Under the pieces are notes generated by a model, which worked only from the letters and a program-made list of their open reading frames with translations, had not been told where the DNA came from and did no database searches. 64,000 nucleotides of DNA. Source: Lamellibrachia satsuma. Lineage: Eukaryota > Annelida > Polychaeta > Sabellida > Siboglinidae. A program made the position numbers and the translations under genes. The stretch is taken from positions 3,009,501 through 3,073,500 of the forward strand of contig BSQZ01000002.1 of assembly GCA_033239005.1 (NCBI GenBank). Direction: 5' to 3'. Shown here in pieces: positions 46,690 to 62,480 of this stretch (the stretch's first letter is position 1; each line of letters opens with the position of its first letter).

Positions 46690-47655
46690 TTCAGAAACAA
46701 TTATGGTGCAGCAATGACAATAGTATAGCTGTAGTAGGACCTAAATTTTGGAATTCAGACAATCCTGACATGTGTTGTGATTGTCAAGGAAGTTTTGTTT
46801 GTGGTGTATTTATAAGTACAATTTAATGTTTATTTTATCATGTCATCTACTTGTCCACAGGACGGATCCCATGAAAGTTGTTCATGACACTTCTCCATTG
46901 GTGTCTGTCCTGCAAAACGTTTAAAGTTCGGAAACTGTTTTCCAAATTCAGACGAGTAGTTTTGGATAAGTTATACACCTACATCCATTATTTTCTACAC
47001 TGGGAATAACTTTCATATGTATGCCATAGTATAGTTAACATAGGTACACCCATGCATGCATGTGTATTAAGTTTAATGCACTGTAGGTATTAGTCAGGTT
47101 AAATATGTGGAATAATTGTAAAACTGTTGTGTTCTACTACTAGTGATAGGTTAGTAATTGCGAAGCAATAATTTGTTAGTTGTTATTGTATCTCTTGCGC
47201 CAAATTAATTGCAATGTGACACCATATCTGAGTATGTCTTAGAATATAAAAGAAAAAAGTTTGTAATTATAGCATAGCTATATCATATATAATTGTTTAT
47301 ACATTAGTACAGCTTTCAATAACTAAGGTTGTATTTGAATTAGGACTATGCTGTCAATGCATTGTTATGAGTGTTAGTATATGATATTACACGAATCTCA
47401 TTATGACTACACTCTCAGTGTCTATAAGAGTGGATCGGAATGTTTGTATGTCACAACAAAATGTTAATTTTATGTTTTCTTAAAGCTATATTCTTCACTC
47501 CTATGCTGTATTTATGTATACATAATGATATTACACAGTATTTTTGTACGTTCAACTATACCTGGGTGAAAACTGATTGTAATTTTACATTGTGAAACAT
47601 ATTTGAAATAAAATTACTATTTTTATTATAAATATGTTCATTTTTTGAAGGTTGG
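46394..47655. other. Intergenic sequence after the DUF4806 exon
   Basis: Contains a (TA)n run (46640-46683) and CCAATTCCAA fragments, and no recognisable gene. AATAAA at 47607-47612 is a possible but unsupported poly(A) signal. Confidence 0.5.
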
Positions 47656-47659
47656 GAAT

Positions 47660-47805
47660 AGACTAGAATACGGTTGGGGTAACGTCGGCAGATGGTTGGG
47701 ACAACGTTGGTTGATGGTTGGGGCAACGTTGGGGGATGGTTGGGGCAACGTTGGCTGATGGTTGGGGCAACGTTGCACCAACGGTTGGCATATGGTTGGC
47801 TGACT
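47660..47805. repeat. Minisatellite of about 19-20 bp (GATGGTTGGGGCAACGTTGG)
   Basis: About six units of GGTTGGG.CAACGTTGGC.GAT. It lies upstream of TMEM50. Confidence 0.85.
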
Positions 47806-48670
47806 GTCACTGTGGCTGTGCTAGCTGGGTGACGGCTATGTATACTAATATAGGTACAGTTTCAACACACCAAATTAACCTACTTATTAAAATGTTTACC
47901 TAACATTGGTGTGTGAGAGCTGTCAATGGAGTGTGAGACATGACAACGACAGCTCCTATACACCAACCCCAAAATAAATAAATAACCCTATGACTAATAT
48001 CAAAACGATATGAGCTATATATTGCCTTCGATGTGTAGTTGTAGCAAGTACTTCCCACAAAGCATGGCACAAGGGTCGAATTTGTAATCGCTTTGCCAGT
48101 AGATGACGCCACTGTTTGTATTAACGTCCTTCACATTGGCTTCCTAAACGTCAAGAAAACATTTCACGCAACTGTGAGTGCTGACAAAAATCAGGTAATT
48201 TATATGAACTGATTCTAAACGGGTGATGTAATTTGACTGCACGACTCTAACAAACACGTCCAAATTAGACTAATATGTAAATCACAGCAGTTATTGAAAC
48301 CAAAGGCTTCACGATAAAAAAAATAGATATGTCATATGACGACTAATTATCATGTATTTATGAGTCGGTCATGGTCATACTAATATTAGTTTATAGTAAT
48401 ATACTACGTCTAGCATACACGAAGGTTTGATTAGCTAAACTGTTTTTCTTTAAGCGTAACTTATAGAATCAACGACACTGTTATGTCTGAAGAGGCTCAC
48501 ACCAAGTCCATGGCATGGGTACGGCCTAGCCTAGCCCTAGCCTAGGCTATGCCTATGGCTATGGCTATATGAATGGTCGTTAGGGCACCTCATGAACCCA
48601 CCTTTCATGAGTCATGTTGATGATCTAACTGACGAACAGAATGTGTGTTGAATCTGTTGCCACAGGAAGA
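47806..48670 (+). other. 5' region of TMEM50
   Basis: No promoter motif is certain. The exon carrying the TMEM50 start is preceded by TTGCCACAG, so its 5' boundary (48666) is probably a splice acceptor and an untranslated first exon lies upstream. A run of CCTAGCC/CTATGGCTATGGC repeats (48525-48570) includes the palindrome CTAGCCTAGG-like core. Confidence 0.4.
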
Positions 48671-53020
<4,350 letters not shown>

Positions 53021-53599
53021 GGCATGAGATACCGCGTCAACGGATCTGTCTAGCTGGGATGAAACTCCACTTGCATATTTGGGACAATGTGTCTAAAAGC
53101 AGGTTTACATGAAAAATTTTTGTCTGTCAAATTGGACCCAGTTCCTGAGGTACACAAAGGCCTTGCTAGTTGATGTGGGTGATGTATGGTTGTACGCTGA
53201 ATCATTTTACTTTGTCCAACTTCCTGTCTTGGTCGACATGTTTCGGGGAACTAGACGCACTCTCGACCAAACTAAAAGCTTTCCAGCGTTACGCCTATCA
53301 TTACCTGTCCGACCAGCGTTGATGGGTCCGCTACCAAGTTAAGTTCCTGTATGCGCGCTCCCTAAATCTGAGGGAGCAATATTATTGGTTAACACAGTAA
53401 CTAAAAAATCATTGTTTCAACCGGTCAGTCCTGGCGACGAGAACGTTGAGCCGTGGAATAAAAAGTTGATCGGCATATTAGTAAAAACAGTTTATCTGTT
53501 ATGCTATTTTTCTCCTGACATAACGTGTCTGCATGTTTATTGTTTTTCATTTGGTATGCACTGTGTGAAGTTTCTGAGCAAATATAACCACAAATACAA

Positions 53600-53845
53600 C
53601 CAAACCCGACACGGGTTGCTTCAGTATCGTAAGGGTTCTTCCCAAATTTATTTATATTGCCGGAATCATTTCACGAAAAATCAAACTGATCTAGTATCGA
53701 CTACGACACGTTGGTTCATTTGTGCAAATATGCTATATAGTTTCGGTGAAATCATTGGACAAATAATTGATTTATTTTTGATTGGATACATTAAATGTTG
53801 CAACAACAGCGAAAGTAGGCCAGCTCTATATCTAGTTGCGAAATG
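53600..53845 (+). repeat. Interspersed repeat copy in the TMEM50 3' UTR
   Basis: Contains TTCGGTGAAATCATTGGACA and TTGATTTATTTTTGATTGG, matching the copy at 50500-50720 in the same orientation. Confidence 0.5.
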
Positions 53846-54618
53846 ATCAAAGTAAATTATTTTAATGATTTGTGTTCAAGAACAAGTATACACTTGTTAA
53901 ACCGATTTTACTGACAACCACAGATTTCAACATCAATGAACCTGATTCGCGATGGGTCTAAATGAATTGAAGAGGGCGCTTTTAACCAATCAGTGTCATA
54001 CATTGTTTGTCTCCATATTGTTTTGTGTTGCCATCTAGTCGTTTGATATTCTGCAGGAGCTCGGTACACATTTATTTAGATGTACAAACCAATCACAGCA
54101 CTTCCTTTCCACGTGTTGAACAAGTCAGTGGGAGAGTTTTGTACAGAGACTATAAATATTTAAATGTCTGCAATGTGTGTGTTGCAATCTTGTGAGTATG
54201 AAATGTTCTAACATACATGATGTAGGCACAAATGTCCTTTGTGGATGTTTGTTTTGAACCTGCAAAGCAACTAGTGTATAAGATGTACAGTATTTAAGTT
54301 TCTCTGTTTTGTATTCATGTGGCCATTGTTAGTTTGTCTGACAGTTTTGATTTCGATTTCAGCAAACAAAGGCTGTAGTAGACGTTATTGTAAAATGTCA
54401 AAGATGTGTTGCTAACAACATCGCTTTACTACGTATTGCAATGTTGCATTGCCATTTGAAGTGAAGTACTTCCCGTTAGCTTTACGTGGTTTTAATTAAC
54501 ATGTGCACAGCTTGTTGAAGTAATGTACAAATATACACATACCATGACCATTTGTGTATAATTTTGTAACTCATTTGTTTACCTGCCGATATATTATCCA
54601 GATGTATACTACTGTAGA

Positions 54619-54624
54619 AATAAA
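54619..54624 (+). terminator. TMEM50A/B: Poly(A) signal AATAAA of TMEM50
   Basis: Canonical AATAAA followed by ACCCATGTGTTTTATTACTCTGTTG, a GT/T-rich downstream element. Confidence 0.65.
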
Positions 54625-54879
54625 CTTTATATTTAACCCATGTGTTTTATTACTCTGTTGAATATAATAAGATCTACCCACCTCCTATGATTGATTCCCC
54701 ATTCACTAACAGACCCAAAATCCCTTGTTCGATCTGCCCAACAGTGGGTGTACAGAGATGATGTTCAATACATTATGGTACTTTTGCACTTGCACTGCAA
54801 ATCAGGTTCAAGTGCATGGTTTGTTCATTATGTGGCGTTTAAATGATGCATCAAAACTCTTTTCACACCTTCGACTTTG

Positions 54880-55070
54880 TACACAAATAAAAAATGTAAG
54901 CGCAAGTTTTGTTAACACTTCACCCCGGCAGACCCGTTCCTTCCAACATTATAACAAACTTTAATATGAAACATTCAGCTATGCTGAAATTACTACACAA
55001 AAGCCATCCGTTCTCATGAAAAAGGCTTTCAGTCCTCTCAAGTAGGCATCCAATGTCTACTCAGCAAATA
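54880..55070. repeat. Interspersed repeat copy (TTCACCCCGGCAGACC)
   Basis: Carries ACACTTCACCCCGGCAGACC, CGTTCCTTCCAAC and AAACATTCAGCTATGCTG, matching the copy at 35005-35290. Confidence 0.6.
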
Positions 55071-55439
55071 CAAAACTGTTTTTAAAACAGCACAAAAGTG
55101 TTTCCACAAATGTAATGATCTTTTTTTGTGTTATAATGATATCACAATGTTGGGTCTTTTTTTAAAGATTTTTTAAACCGTTTTTATTAAAATAATTTAT
55201 CTGTAATTATAACATATAACATCATACAATTTTTTTTATACACAAACATACAAAAAAAAATTTAAACATGTCCTCCGAACGCAATCTTGCATTAAGAACA
55301 TCAGAATATATTTATATAAATATATAATTTTTAAATACGTTTTTATGTTGACGTGTTCGCAAACATGAGACCGAGGAAAGGTTACGCTTTGCCTAGGTTA
55401 CGGACAGTTTTGCTCGGCGATAAATTGTAACAACGCACG
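55071..55439. other. AT-rich intergenic sequence
   Basis: Several T and A runs; no gene or recognised element. Confidence 0.5.
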
Positions 55440-55442
55440 GAG

Positions 55443-55470
55443 AAAATTATTATTATTATTATTATTATAT
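55443..55470. repeat. (ATT)n tail of the CR1-like LINE
   Basis: About eight ATT triplets at the LINE 3' end, the terminal microsatellite expected of this clade. Confidence 0.8.
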
Positions 55471-56151
55471 CTCAATTTATATAGCGCCCGAATCCAATTA
55501 AGATAAAATGCTCTCAGGCGCTTTACATGAAACCGCATCAATTAAATAACACTATAAAATACATACTTTACATAAAACTGCATAAAATAAATAAAACTAT
55601 AAAATATAGATTATTTTAAAAGTAGCTAGTGTAAGGAGCTGATTTGAACATTAAAAAATAAATAAACACATATATTACACTTATAGTACACACATGAATA
55701 AAACATAACGAATAAATCATTGGTATATAGCAATGTCATTAAAACGAGAGCGTGACTCAATCACGTCAGTCGTATGCCAGTTTAAAAAGATATGTTTTAA
55801 AGTGTCTCTTGAAAGAGCTGAGAGTGTTCAGTTGTTTATTGTTCTCAGGCAAGTCGTTCCACAGTTCGGCCGCGTGTCGGCTGAAACAACGTTCACCATA
55901 AGTTGCAGTCCGTGGCACAGGTACGACGAGAAGTGACTTCTGCGTGGATCTTAAACTACGCGTTGGTTGATGTTTCTGCACAATGTCACTCATGTATGTC
56001 GGTGCCAATCCGTTGAGCACTTTATACGTGAAGGTGTTAACCTTAAACCGGAGCCGGTATTTCACCGGAAGCCAATGTAGCTCACGTAACACAGGTGTTA
56101 TATGTTTGCTCTTGCGTGACCTGGTGATTAGGCGAGCAGCGCAGCAAACTG

Positions 56152-56332
56152 CCAAACGATTGTGTTAATGCTAGTAGTGTGAATATGTTTAAAAATAGAA
56201 TTGACAGATATCTGATAAGGGCGGGCTACACATAGATGAGAAAATTGTTGGACTCTCGATAAGCCAATGGCTTCCTTGTCCACTTGCCATCTGGAACTTG
56301 TTGTTCGAGATGGCAATCTTGTTAAATCTGTA
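56152..56332 (+). mobile_element. LINE tail nested in the CR1-like LINE
   Basis: Reads TTGTGTTAATGCTAGTAGTG, AATATGTTTAAAAATAGAATTGA, then GGACTCTCGATAAGCCAATG and ends GATGGCAATCTTGTTAAATC. It is the terminal 180 bp of the LINE family at 32.65 and 52.2 kb. It splits the CR1-like reverse transcriptase between LVQALVTSRLDYG and AARLITRSRK, so it is the younger insertion. Confidence 0.8.
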
Positions 56333-58381
56333 TACGCTGCAATCGTTCAATTAGCACCTGAGGCAAACCTTGCAGTAGCGCTTTTTCCATAGTCCAGGCG
56401 AGATGTTACCAGTGCCTGGACTAGAATCTTACAGGCGCCAGTTGTCTCATTCACCTGTTTCTCCATTGTCTAGCCGCTGTCCATAATAACTCCAAGATTT
56501 CTCACGGATTGCACAGCATGTAATAGTCTGCCTCCGATCGTGAGGGACAAGTCGTTCACCCGAGGAATTCGGTGTTTGGACGAAAACACAATGAGTTCGC
56601 TTTTTTCTTGGTTCAGTTTCAGCATGTTTCTATTCATCCACCCGCCAACATCAGCCACACAGGCTTCAATGGCTGACCTTTCACTGGCCCAGTTTTCATC
56701 AGGCTTGATGAACAAGTATATTTGTGTGTCATCTGCATAACAGTGGTAGCGAAGATTATGTTTCTTCACTATATCACCAACTGGTTAAATGTATATGCAG
56801 TACAGTTTCGGTCCCAACACGGATCCTTGTGGCACGCCGCAGCATAGATTTGCGTTGGACGAAGTTGCGGGACAGCCGACAGAGACACATTGCGTTCTGC
56901 CGCTAATGTAGGATCGCAACCAATCCAGGGCTTCTGCAGTCACACCAAATGAGTGTTGAAGACGCGTTAGCATAATGCCATGGTCAATAACATCAAACGC
57001 ACTGGACAGATCAAGCATGATCAAGGGCTTCTGCGATGTCGTTCTGGACTTTCACAAGAGCTGTCTCGGTTGAATAATTATTTCGGTACGCCGACTGGTG
57101 AAAATCATGTAGATTGTTGATGTCCAGGTTATCTTTCAGACGGTGTTCGACCACTTTCTCAAGAAGTTTTGACACGTATGGTAGGTTTGACACAGGCCGA
57201 TAATTATTCAGAGCTTCCTTATCGAGGCCCGGCCTTTTAAGCAATGGTCTCACAACTGCACGTTTGAAGCATGCGGGTACCACTGACGTTGCCAACGATT
57301 TATTGATAATCGCTTTACTTCGTCATGGGTGGCTGGCAGAAATCTTTGAAGCGGGATTCCGTCAAACATGACGTCATATCGTCCAATGCTGTGTCACTTG
57401 GGTTGCCGATGTTGATATTCCGTCGGATGGTAGCAACTTTTTATTGTCAATATAAAAGTCACCGAAAATAGTCGCTAACTGTTCGGCCGATTCGTGGGTT
57501 GGTAAGATTACCCGTCCCGTGTTACACATCAAATGACACGTTAATTTGAACAGTTGTTTCTGATCTTTGCCGCAGTCTCTGATTTTAGAAGAAAATAATG
57601 TTTTCTAGGCACTGATCATCAGTTAGTTGACTGCGTTGCATTGGTCCCTGAACAGCTGTCGATGAATGGTAAGTTTGGTTCGCCGCCATACCTTCTCTGC
57701 TCGCCTGCGCGCGTGTTTGGCGTGTCTCAGTCTCTGAATACCATTGTGCGTTTGATCTCAGTGTTATCGACTTTCTTTGGACTGGAGCGTGTTTGCATGT
57801 ATATGTCGACAACCGCTTCAATTCCCGTGATATATGCGTGTACAAGTTCATTTAGCGGCCCATCAGTGTCGTTCAAAATTGGCGTTAAGTCCTTGATAAA
57901 TTCGATCGAGAATACAAATGTCCCGAAGCTTCCTGAAAGTGACCGGCTGGCGAACGCTGTCTGGCTTCGTTAAGTTAATTCTAAAACACACAGCCAGATG
58001 GTCGCCGGAAGGGTTACCCTTTGTGTCTCCAAGACATGGCTCAGAAACTGTTGGCATCCCAATCAACAAGGAACAAATGTCCCCTGTGATGACAACGTCC
58101 AAAGTATGGCCCTTCTTGTGTGTGGGTCCCACCACGTGCTGTACCAATCCGTGAGCTTCTAACGTGCCATTGAAGCGCACCGCATCTGCATCGTTAACGT
58201 TGTCGAGGTGGAAGTTGAGGTCACCTGTTATGATTACATCGTTAGTTATAACAGCAAGGCGGTCCAAGTACAAACTCCACTCGTCGAAAAACACACTGTT
58301 CTTAAAACCGTTTCGCTTAGAGGGAGGTATGATGTAATTTTTTTTGGTTTCCTGTGAACGAAGAAAAGTAGGGTATACCAA

Positions 58382-59334
58382 AAGTAGTATGTAAAGGACA
58401 TCTATTTTAAAATTTTAAATATGTGCAACAATAGTAAACTTATAGTGGATTTTGTGTTGATGGATCTGTGAGCGATACTATCATGATCCGGGATTCCAGC
58501 TATCGTCGTTATAGACATTAATTACTTCAATTTGGTTCATTATTTTATTATGTCAACCGCTTTCCGTTATTTTATTTATATTGCTATATTTCTATAAATA
58601 GTTATAGATTATTATTATATTAGCGTGTGAGCGTGTTTGTATGTTTCTGTGCGCGATCATAATTTCCGCCGCTTCGCCTTTCTTATTGATTCGGCCGTGG
58701 GCCGAAATGGCTATTCTTAGATATCTGCCGCTTAGATTTCTGCTACTAGAGTGGGCCGAATCGACTGTCGCTGAATTCAATAGCGACAGTGAAGTGGGCT
58801 GAACCATCCGTCTGCGTGGGCCGAATTGGGACTAGACCGAACCCGTCATGGGCCGAACCATCCGGGACCCCTTACAAACGACAAAAATAATAAAGACCCA
58901 TATACGTAAGCAGGTACCATGCATGCTTCCAGACCCACATTTCCCTTTTGCTGTTACTTCAACGTTCTGTCCCACAATACCTTCCACCCTTCTCCGTGCT
59001 GCCCAGAGATGGAGTAATAATGTACAAGTAAGTTAGTAGAAGTAGACAACCTAGTCATGAAACTATAAATACATTTTTTAATTCGAGTTTTACAACTGTC
59101 AACAACCGCAGTGGCAAACATGCAGAATTGTATGATACAATAAAATGTTGCATAATTTTCGTACAATTTAACATTGATCAAACATACCAAGTACTCGTAA
59201 TCATGCTAGATTACATTGCCAAAGTAATTGTTGTGTTGTAAGTGTTTATTGATACGAAGGAAGAACCAGACACACGCGTCATCAAACAGCCGATAAATCG
59301 CTCTACTTCTTTTGAATTATTTCCGTTAGTGTTG
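58382..59334. other. Intergenic sequence with GGGCCGAA repeats and a hairpin
   Basis: GTGGGCCGAA or close variants occur about five times between 58690 and 58860. In the middle ACTGTCGCTGAATTCAATAG then CGACAGT forms a hairpin with 9-bp perfect arms (about 58768-58792). This could be the end of a decayed DNA transposon. No coding sequence was recognised. Confidence 0.45.
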
Positions 59335-59354
59335 TACAGGGCAAAGTGAATTGT

Positions 59355-59376
59355 GGGGCGATTCTAGAATCGCCCC
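59355..59376. repeat. Perfect 22-bp palindrome at the element's left end
   Basis: GGGGCGATTCTAGAATCGCC plus CC reads the same on both strands. It lies about 20 bp inside the putative left end. Confidence 0.9.
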
Positions 59377-59391
59377 GGATATCTCGCGGGT

Positions 59392-59412
59392 CATTGTGGG
59401 AATCCCACAATG
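59392..59412. repeat. 21-bp palindrome, second of a pair
   Basis: CATTGTGGGA and TCCCACAATG are perfect arms around a single central A, 15 bp after the first palindrome. Confidence 0.9.
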
Positions 59413-59676
59413 CCCGCCCAAGTGGAGATGATAGATCTGTCAGTCGCTCGGCAATATTCGGAGTGGTGAGACGTACATTGTTCGAGTTGCATATGTGTGG
59501 TTTATTTCATTACACGTGCTTGACTGACTTTTCATTTGCGTACATGTTATGATCATTGTATTACATTGTTTGCGATAATTTATTTAGTGTTAAATGTTTC
59601 GTTGAGTGAATTATCTTGTAGAATAACCATTGACTTGTGACGTTTTACAATATAGTAAACGTTGTATCGTTTGAAT

Positions 59677-61440
59677 ATGGCTAATGATCATAAGACTTGC
59701 ATGTCCGAAGTAGTGACCCATTTGCTATCAGTTAAAAATTCGAAAGTGATATCAGAGACGAAATATGATGAAATCGTTGAACATCTACAACGACCAAATG
59801 CGGTCACCGACCCCAAACTTCGCTGGTGGATCAAGCGTAAGCGATTTCAGCTGATCAGCTTCCCTGAACTCGACATCGCTGATGTGCTTGTCATTCCCAA
59901 GCGAGGTACGTACATACATATGTTGAATTTCCTCTGTTTTATGCCCGATGAACGTTTTAACATATTAATTCTAATGTTGTCCATAAATGTTACTGGTTTG
60001 GTAACATTGGCCCAGGTGCAATTCACAAAGACAACATAACTAAATAGCTAGGAGTTATTGAAATGTTTGGCTGGATTAAAAATATATGAAGACTCATTGA
60101 AGGAACATTTCAATGTTTATAAACTAGATTGATAACTTGAGGGTGTGTCACTTTGCATGTATGTTTTAATTACCATGATGTTGTTATACTAATAATTATT
60201 TCAATGTCTTTCGTTTCAGTGGACGCCACTCTGCCTGGTAGTCTGATCAAGTGTACATGGTTCGCAGTTAAATTAATTGGCTTCTATGCTAAGGCAGGTG
60301 TGGATCCCATTCTGGCTGACTTGAAGCTGTCCTTGTAATCTGTTAAGTATGACATTCATGACTGGTGGTAATGCAATAATAAAAGGAAGCCATTTCACAG
60401 TGACAGTACTGCACCCCACCTGGGAGGCCATGCAAGTATCCTTTGATTAGCAGTCATCCTAATTAATTCTTCAGGTGCCAGTTGTAGATTTTTCACAGTG
60501 TCAGGACAATTACTAACAACACCAAACTGGAGTCATACCATTAATAAATATTGTGAAAAAATATTATTGGAAATATGTGTCACCTCAAATGTTAGTTAGC
60601 GAAAATAATAAGTCATTGTAAGGGCCCTATGTTTTTGTGTTGTGTCAATAATATTTCCATTCCATCTTAGATTCCATTGCATTCATGTCTGAATGTTTTT
60701 TCACAGGTGGGTGCAGTGACATGTCGCCATCAGACTGCCAATGAGCACATAGGGACTACTATGGGATGCCAAGAAGTTATGTAGAGCAGTTTTGTAGGAT
60801 ATGCCCCACATGCCAGAAGGCAGCTCCTAACACAACTAAAACTCCCCTTAAGCCAATTGCGGAGACAGAATTCCTTAACCGTATTCAGATTGATCTGATA
60901 GGCATGCGTCATTCTCCTGATAATTGCTACCACTACATATGTCATGTCATGGATCATTACTCCAAATTCCATATCATTTACCCTCTGAAAACCAAGACTG
61001 CACACGAAGTAGCTATTAGCTTGGAGGAACGCGTGTTAGCATGCATGGGTACGCCGCGGATTTTCCATTCAGACAATGGCCGCGAGTTTGTTAACCAGGT
61101 GTTGGCGTCCCTGTTTGAACAATGGGTGGCGACACAATCTTTGTCCATGGCAGGCCCCGACATTCGCAGTCATAGGGACTTGTCGAAAGAGGCAACAGGA
61201 CAAGCTGGCCAAGTTGAGGGAGGAGCATGATCCAACAAAGCACGGTGGTGCAATGTTTTCATGGGCGGGTGTTTTGCCAAGAATTATGTATGTTCTGAAC
61301 ACCCAAGAATCAGAGACAACCAAACAGGTGCCATTTGAGGTTGTTTATGGGCAGCAGGCACGTGGTAACTTTTTTCCAGGTTGCAGAACTGGAGTTGTGG
61401 ATGAGGAAGATGTTGAGAATATCATTAGCAATGCAATGCT
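59677..61440 (+). pseudogene. KRBA2-like integrase (GIN family), disrupted
   Basis: Exon 1 (59677-59905, donor GTACGT) encodes the KRBA2-type N-terminus: VISETKYDEIVEHLQRP, DPKLRWWIKRKRFQLISFPE and LDIADVLVIPKR. A phase-compatible exon at 60220-60338 (DATLPGSLIKCTWF) ends in a stop and is not typical of the family. From about 60717 follows the integrase zinc module (HQTANEHIG, then ICPTCQK), the core (RIQIDLIGMRHSPDNCYHYI, CHVMDHYSKFHIIYPLKTKT, FHSDNGREFVNQVLASL) and the end (PRIMYVLNTQESETTKQVPF then EVVYGQQARG). Frameshifts near 60750, 61122 and 61195, and a TAG after HSQS, inactivate it. The intron in exon 1 suggests an evolved transposon gene or a once-domesticated copy. Confidence 0.8.
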
Positions 61441-61444
61441 GTCA

Positions 61445-61729
61445 CATCTGTTGTGCCACCTGTCACCTCCACCATGACGTCAGCTGTCACATCTGTTGTG
61501 CCGCCTGTCACACCGCCGGTCACCTCTGTTATAACGTCAGCTGTCACATCTGTTGTGCCACCTGTCACCTCCATCATGACATCAGCTGTCACATCTGTTG
61601 TGCCGCCTGTCACACCGCCGGTCACCTCTGTTATAACGTCAGCTGTCACATCTGTTGTGCCACCTGTCACCTCCATCATGACATCAGCTGTCACATCTGT
61701 GGTGCCGCCTGTCACACCGCCAGTCACTG
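61445..61729 (+). repeat. 102-bp Thr/Pro-coding tandem repeat
   Basis: About 2.7 copies of a 102-bp unit encode PPVTSIMTSAVTSVV then PPVTPPVTSVITSAVTSVV in one frame. Another frame is rich in Cys and His (CHICCAACH). It directly follows the integrase end. The period divides by three, so the open frames on both strands are partly automatic. Confidence 0.9.
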
Positions 61730-61731
61730 CC

Positions 61732-62480
61732 GGGAATAAGCTTGATAACTACACACTAATCAAAGATAGTGCGTTGCGTTGGTGTCACACAGTTAGCATT
61801 TGTAATTTCACACACGTTTTTAGGCGAAACATTATGAAATCCACGCTTGTACGTGTAAGTTTAAACGAAATAACAGTATCATTCCAACTCTGCACTATTT
61901 AAGTCGGGGGGCAAAGTGGGAATAAGCTTTATAACTACACGCTAATCAAAGATAGTGCGTTGCGTTGGTGTCACACAGTTAGCATTTGTAATTTCACACA
62001 CGTTATTAGGCGAAACATTATGAAATCCACGCTTGTACATGTAAGTTTAAACGAAATAACAGTATCATTCCAACTCTGCACCATTTAAGTCGGGGGGCAA
62101 AGTGGGAATAAACTTTATAACTGCACGCTAATCAATGATAGTGCGTTGCGTTGGTGTCACACAGTTAGCATTTGTAATTTCACACACGTTATTAGGCGAA
62201 ACATTATGAAAACCACGCTTGTACATGTAAGTTTAAACGAAATAACAGTATAATTCCAACTCTGCACCATTTAAGTCGGGGGGCAAAGTGGGAATAAGCT
62301 TTATGTCATTTATAAATATTGCGTTCCGTTGGTTTGTCATACAGTCAGTATTTTGAATGTTATACACAATATATGGTCATCCAGTACAAAAAGGACGTCA
62401 GCACACACGTTTTCACAACGGCACGCTTGAACTAACGGTATTATTCCCATTCTGCACAATACAAGAAGGGGCAAAGTCGG
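61732..62480 (+). repeat. 186-bp tandem repeat, three full copies plus decayed ones
   Basis: Unit starts lie at 61732, 61918, 62104 and 62290, exactly 186 bp apart. Each begins GGGAATAAGCTTTATAAC and contains GATAGTGCGTTGCGTTGG, GTGTCACACAGTTAGCATTT and TTTAAGTCGGGGGGCAAAGT. A fifth, degenerate start is near 62470. The GGGGGCAAAGTGGGAATAA junction resembles the ends of the element. Confidence 0.93.

Larger units (their letters stand above)
53021..54640 (+). other. TMEM50A/B: TMEM50 3' UTR
   Basis: From the TAA at 53018-53020 to the AATAAA at 54619. It contains a 153-codon frame (53385-53846) that overlaps an interspersed repeat copy and has no recognisable domain. Confidence 0.6.
55440..58381 (-). 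mobile_element. CR1-like LINE, nearly complete ORF2 but broken
   Basis: Minus-strand pieces in order. The endonuclease end is at 58381-57863 (ITGDLNFHLDNVN, PTHKKGHTLDVVITG, SGDHLAVCF). The RT entry is at 57295-57011 ([32 protein letters not shown]). The RT core is at 57024-56785 ([22 protein letters not shown]) and 56769-56470 (YHCYADDTQIYLF, LNQEKSELIVFS, NLGVIMDSG). The C-terminus is at 56155-55766 (AARLITRSRK, ITPVLRELHWLPVKYRL, PRTATYGERCFS, LWNDLPE). The minus-strand 3' end is GGGCGCTATATAAATTGAGA followed by (TAA)n, typical of CR1/L2-type elements. Several frameshifts separate the pieces, although the FD and YADD catalytic motifs are intact. The first part of the endonuclease is missing. 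Confidence 0.88.

Noticed and set aside
53385..53846. 153-codon frame downstream of TMEM50
   Set aside because: It lies in the TMEM50 3' UTR and overlaps an interspersed repeat copy.
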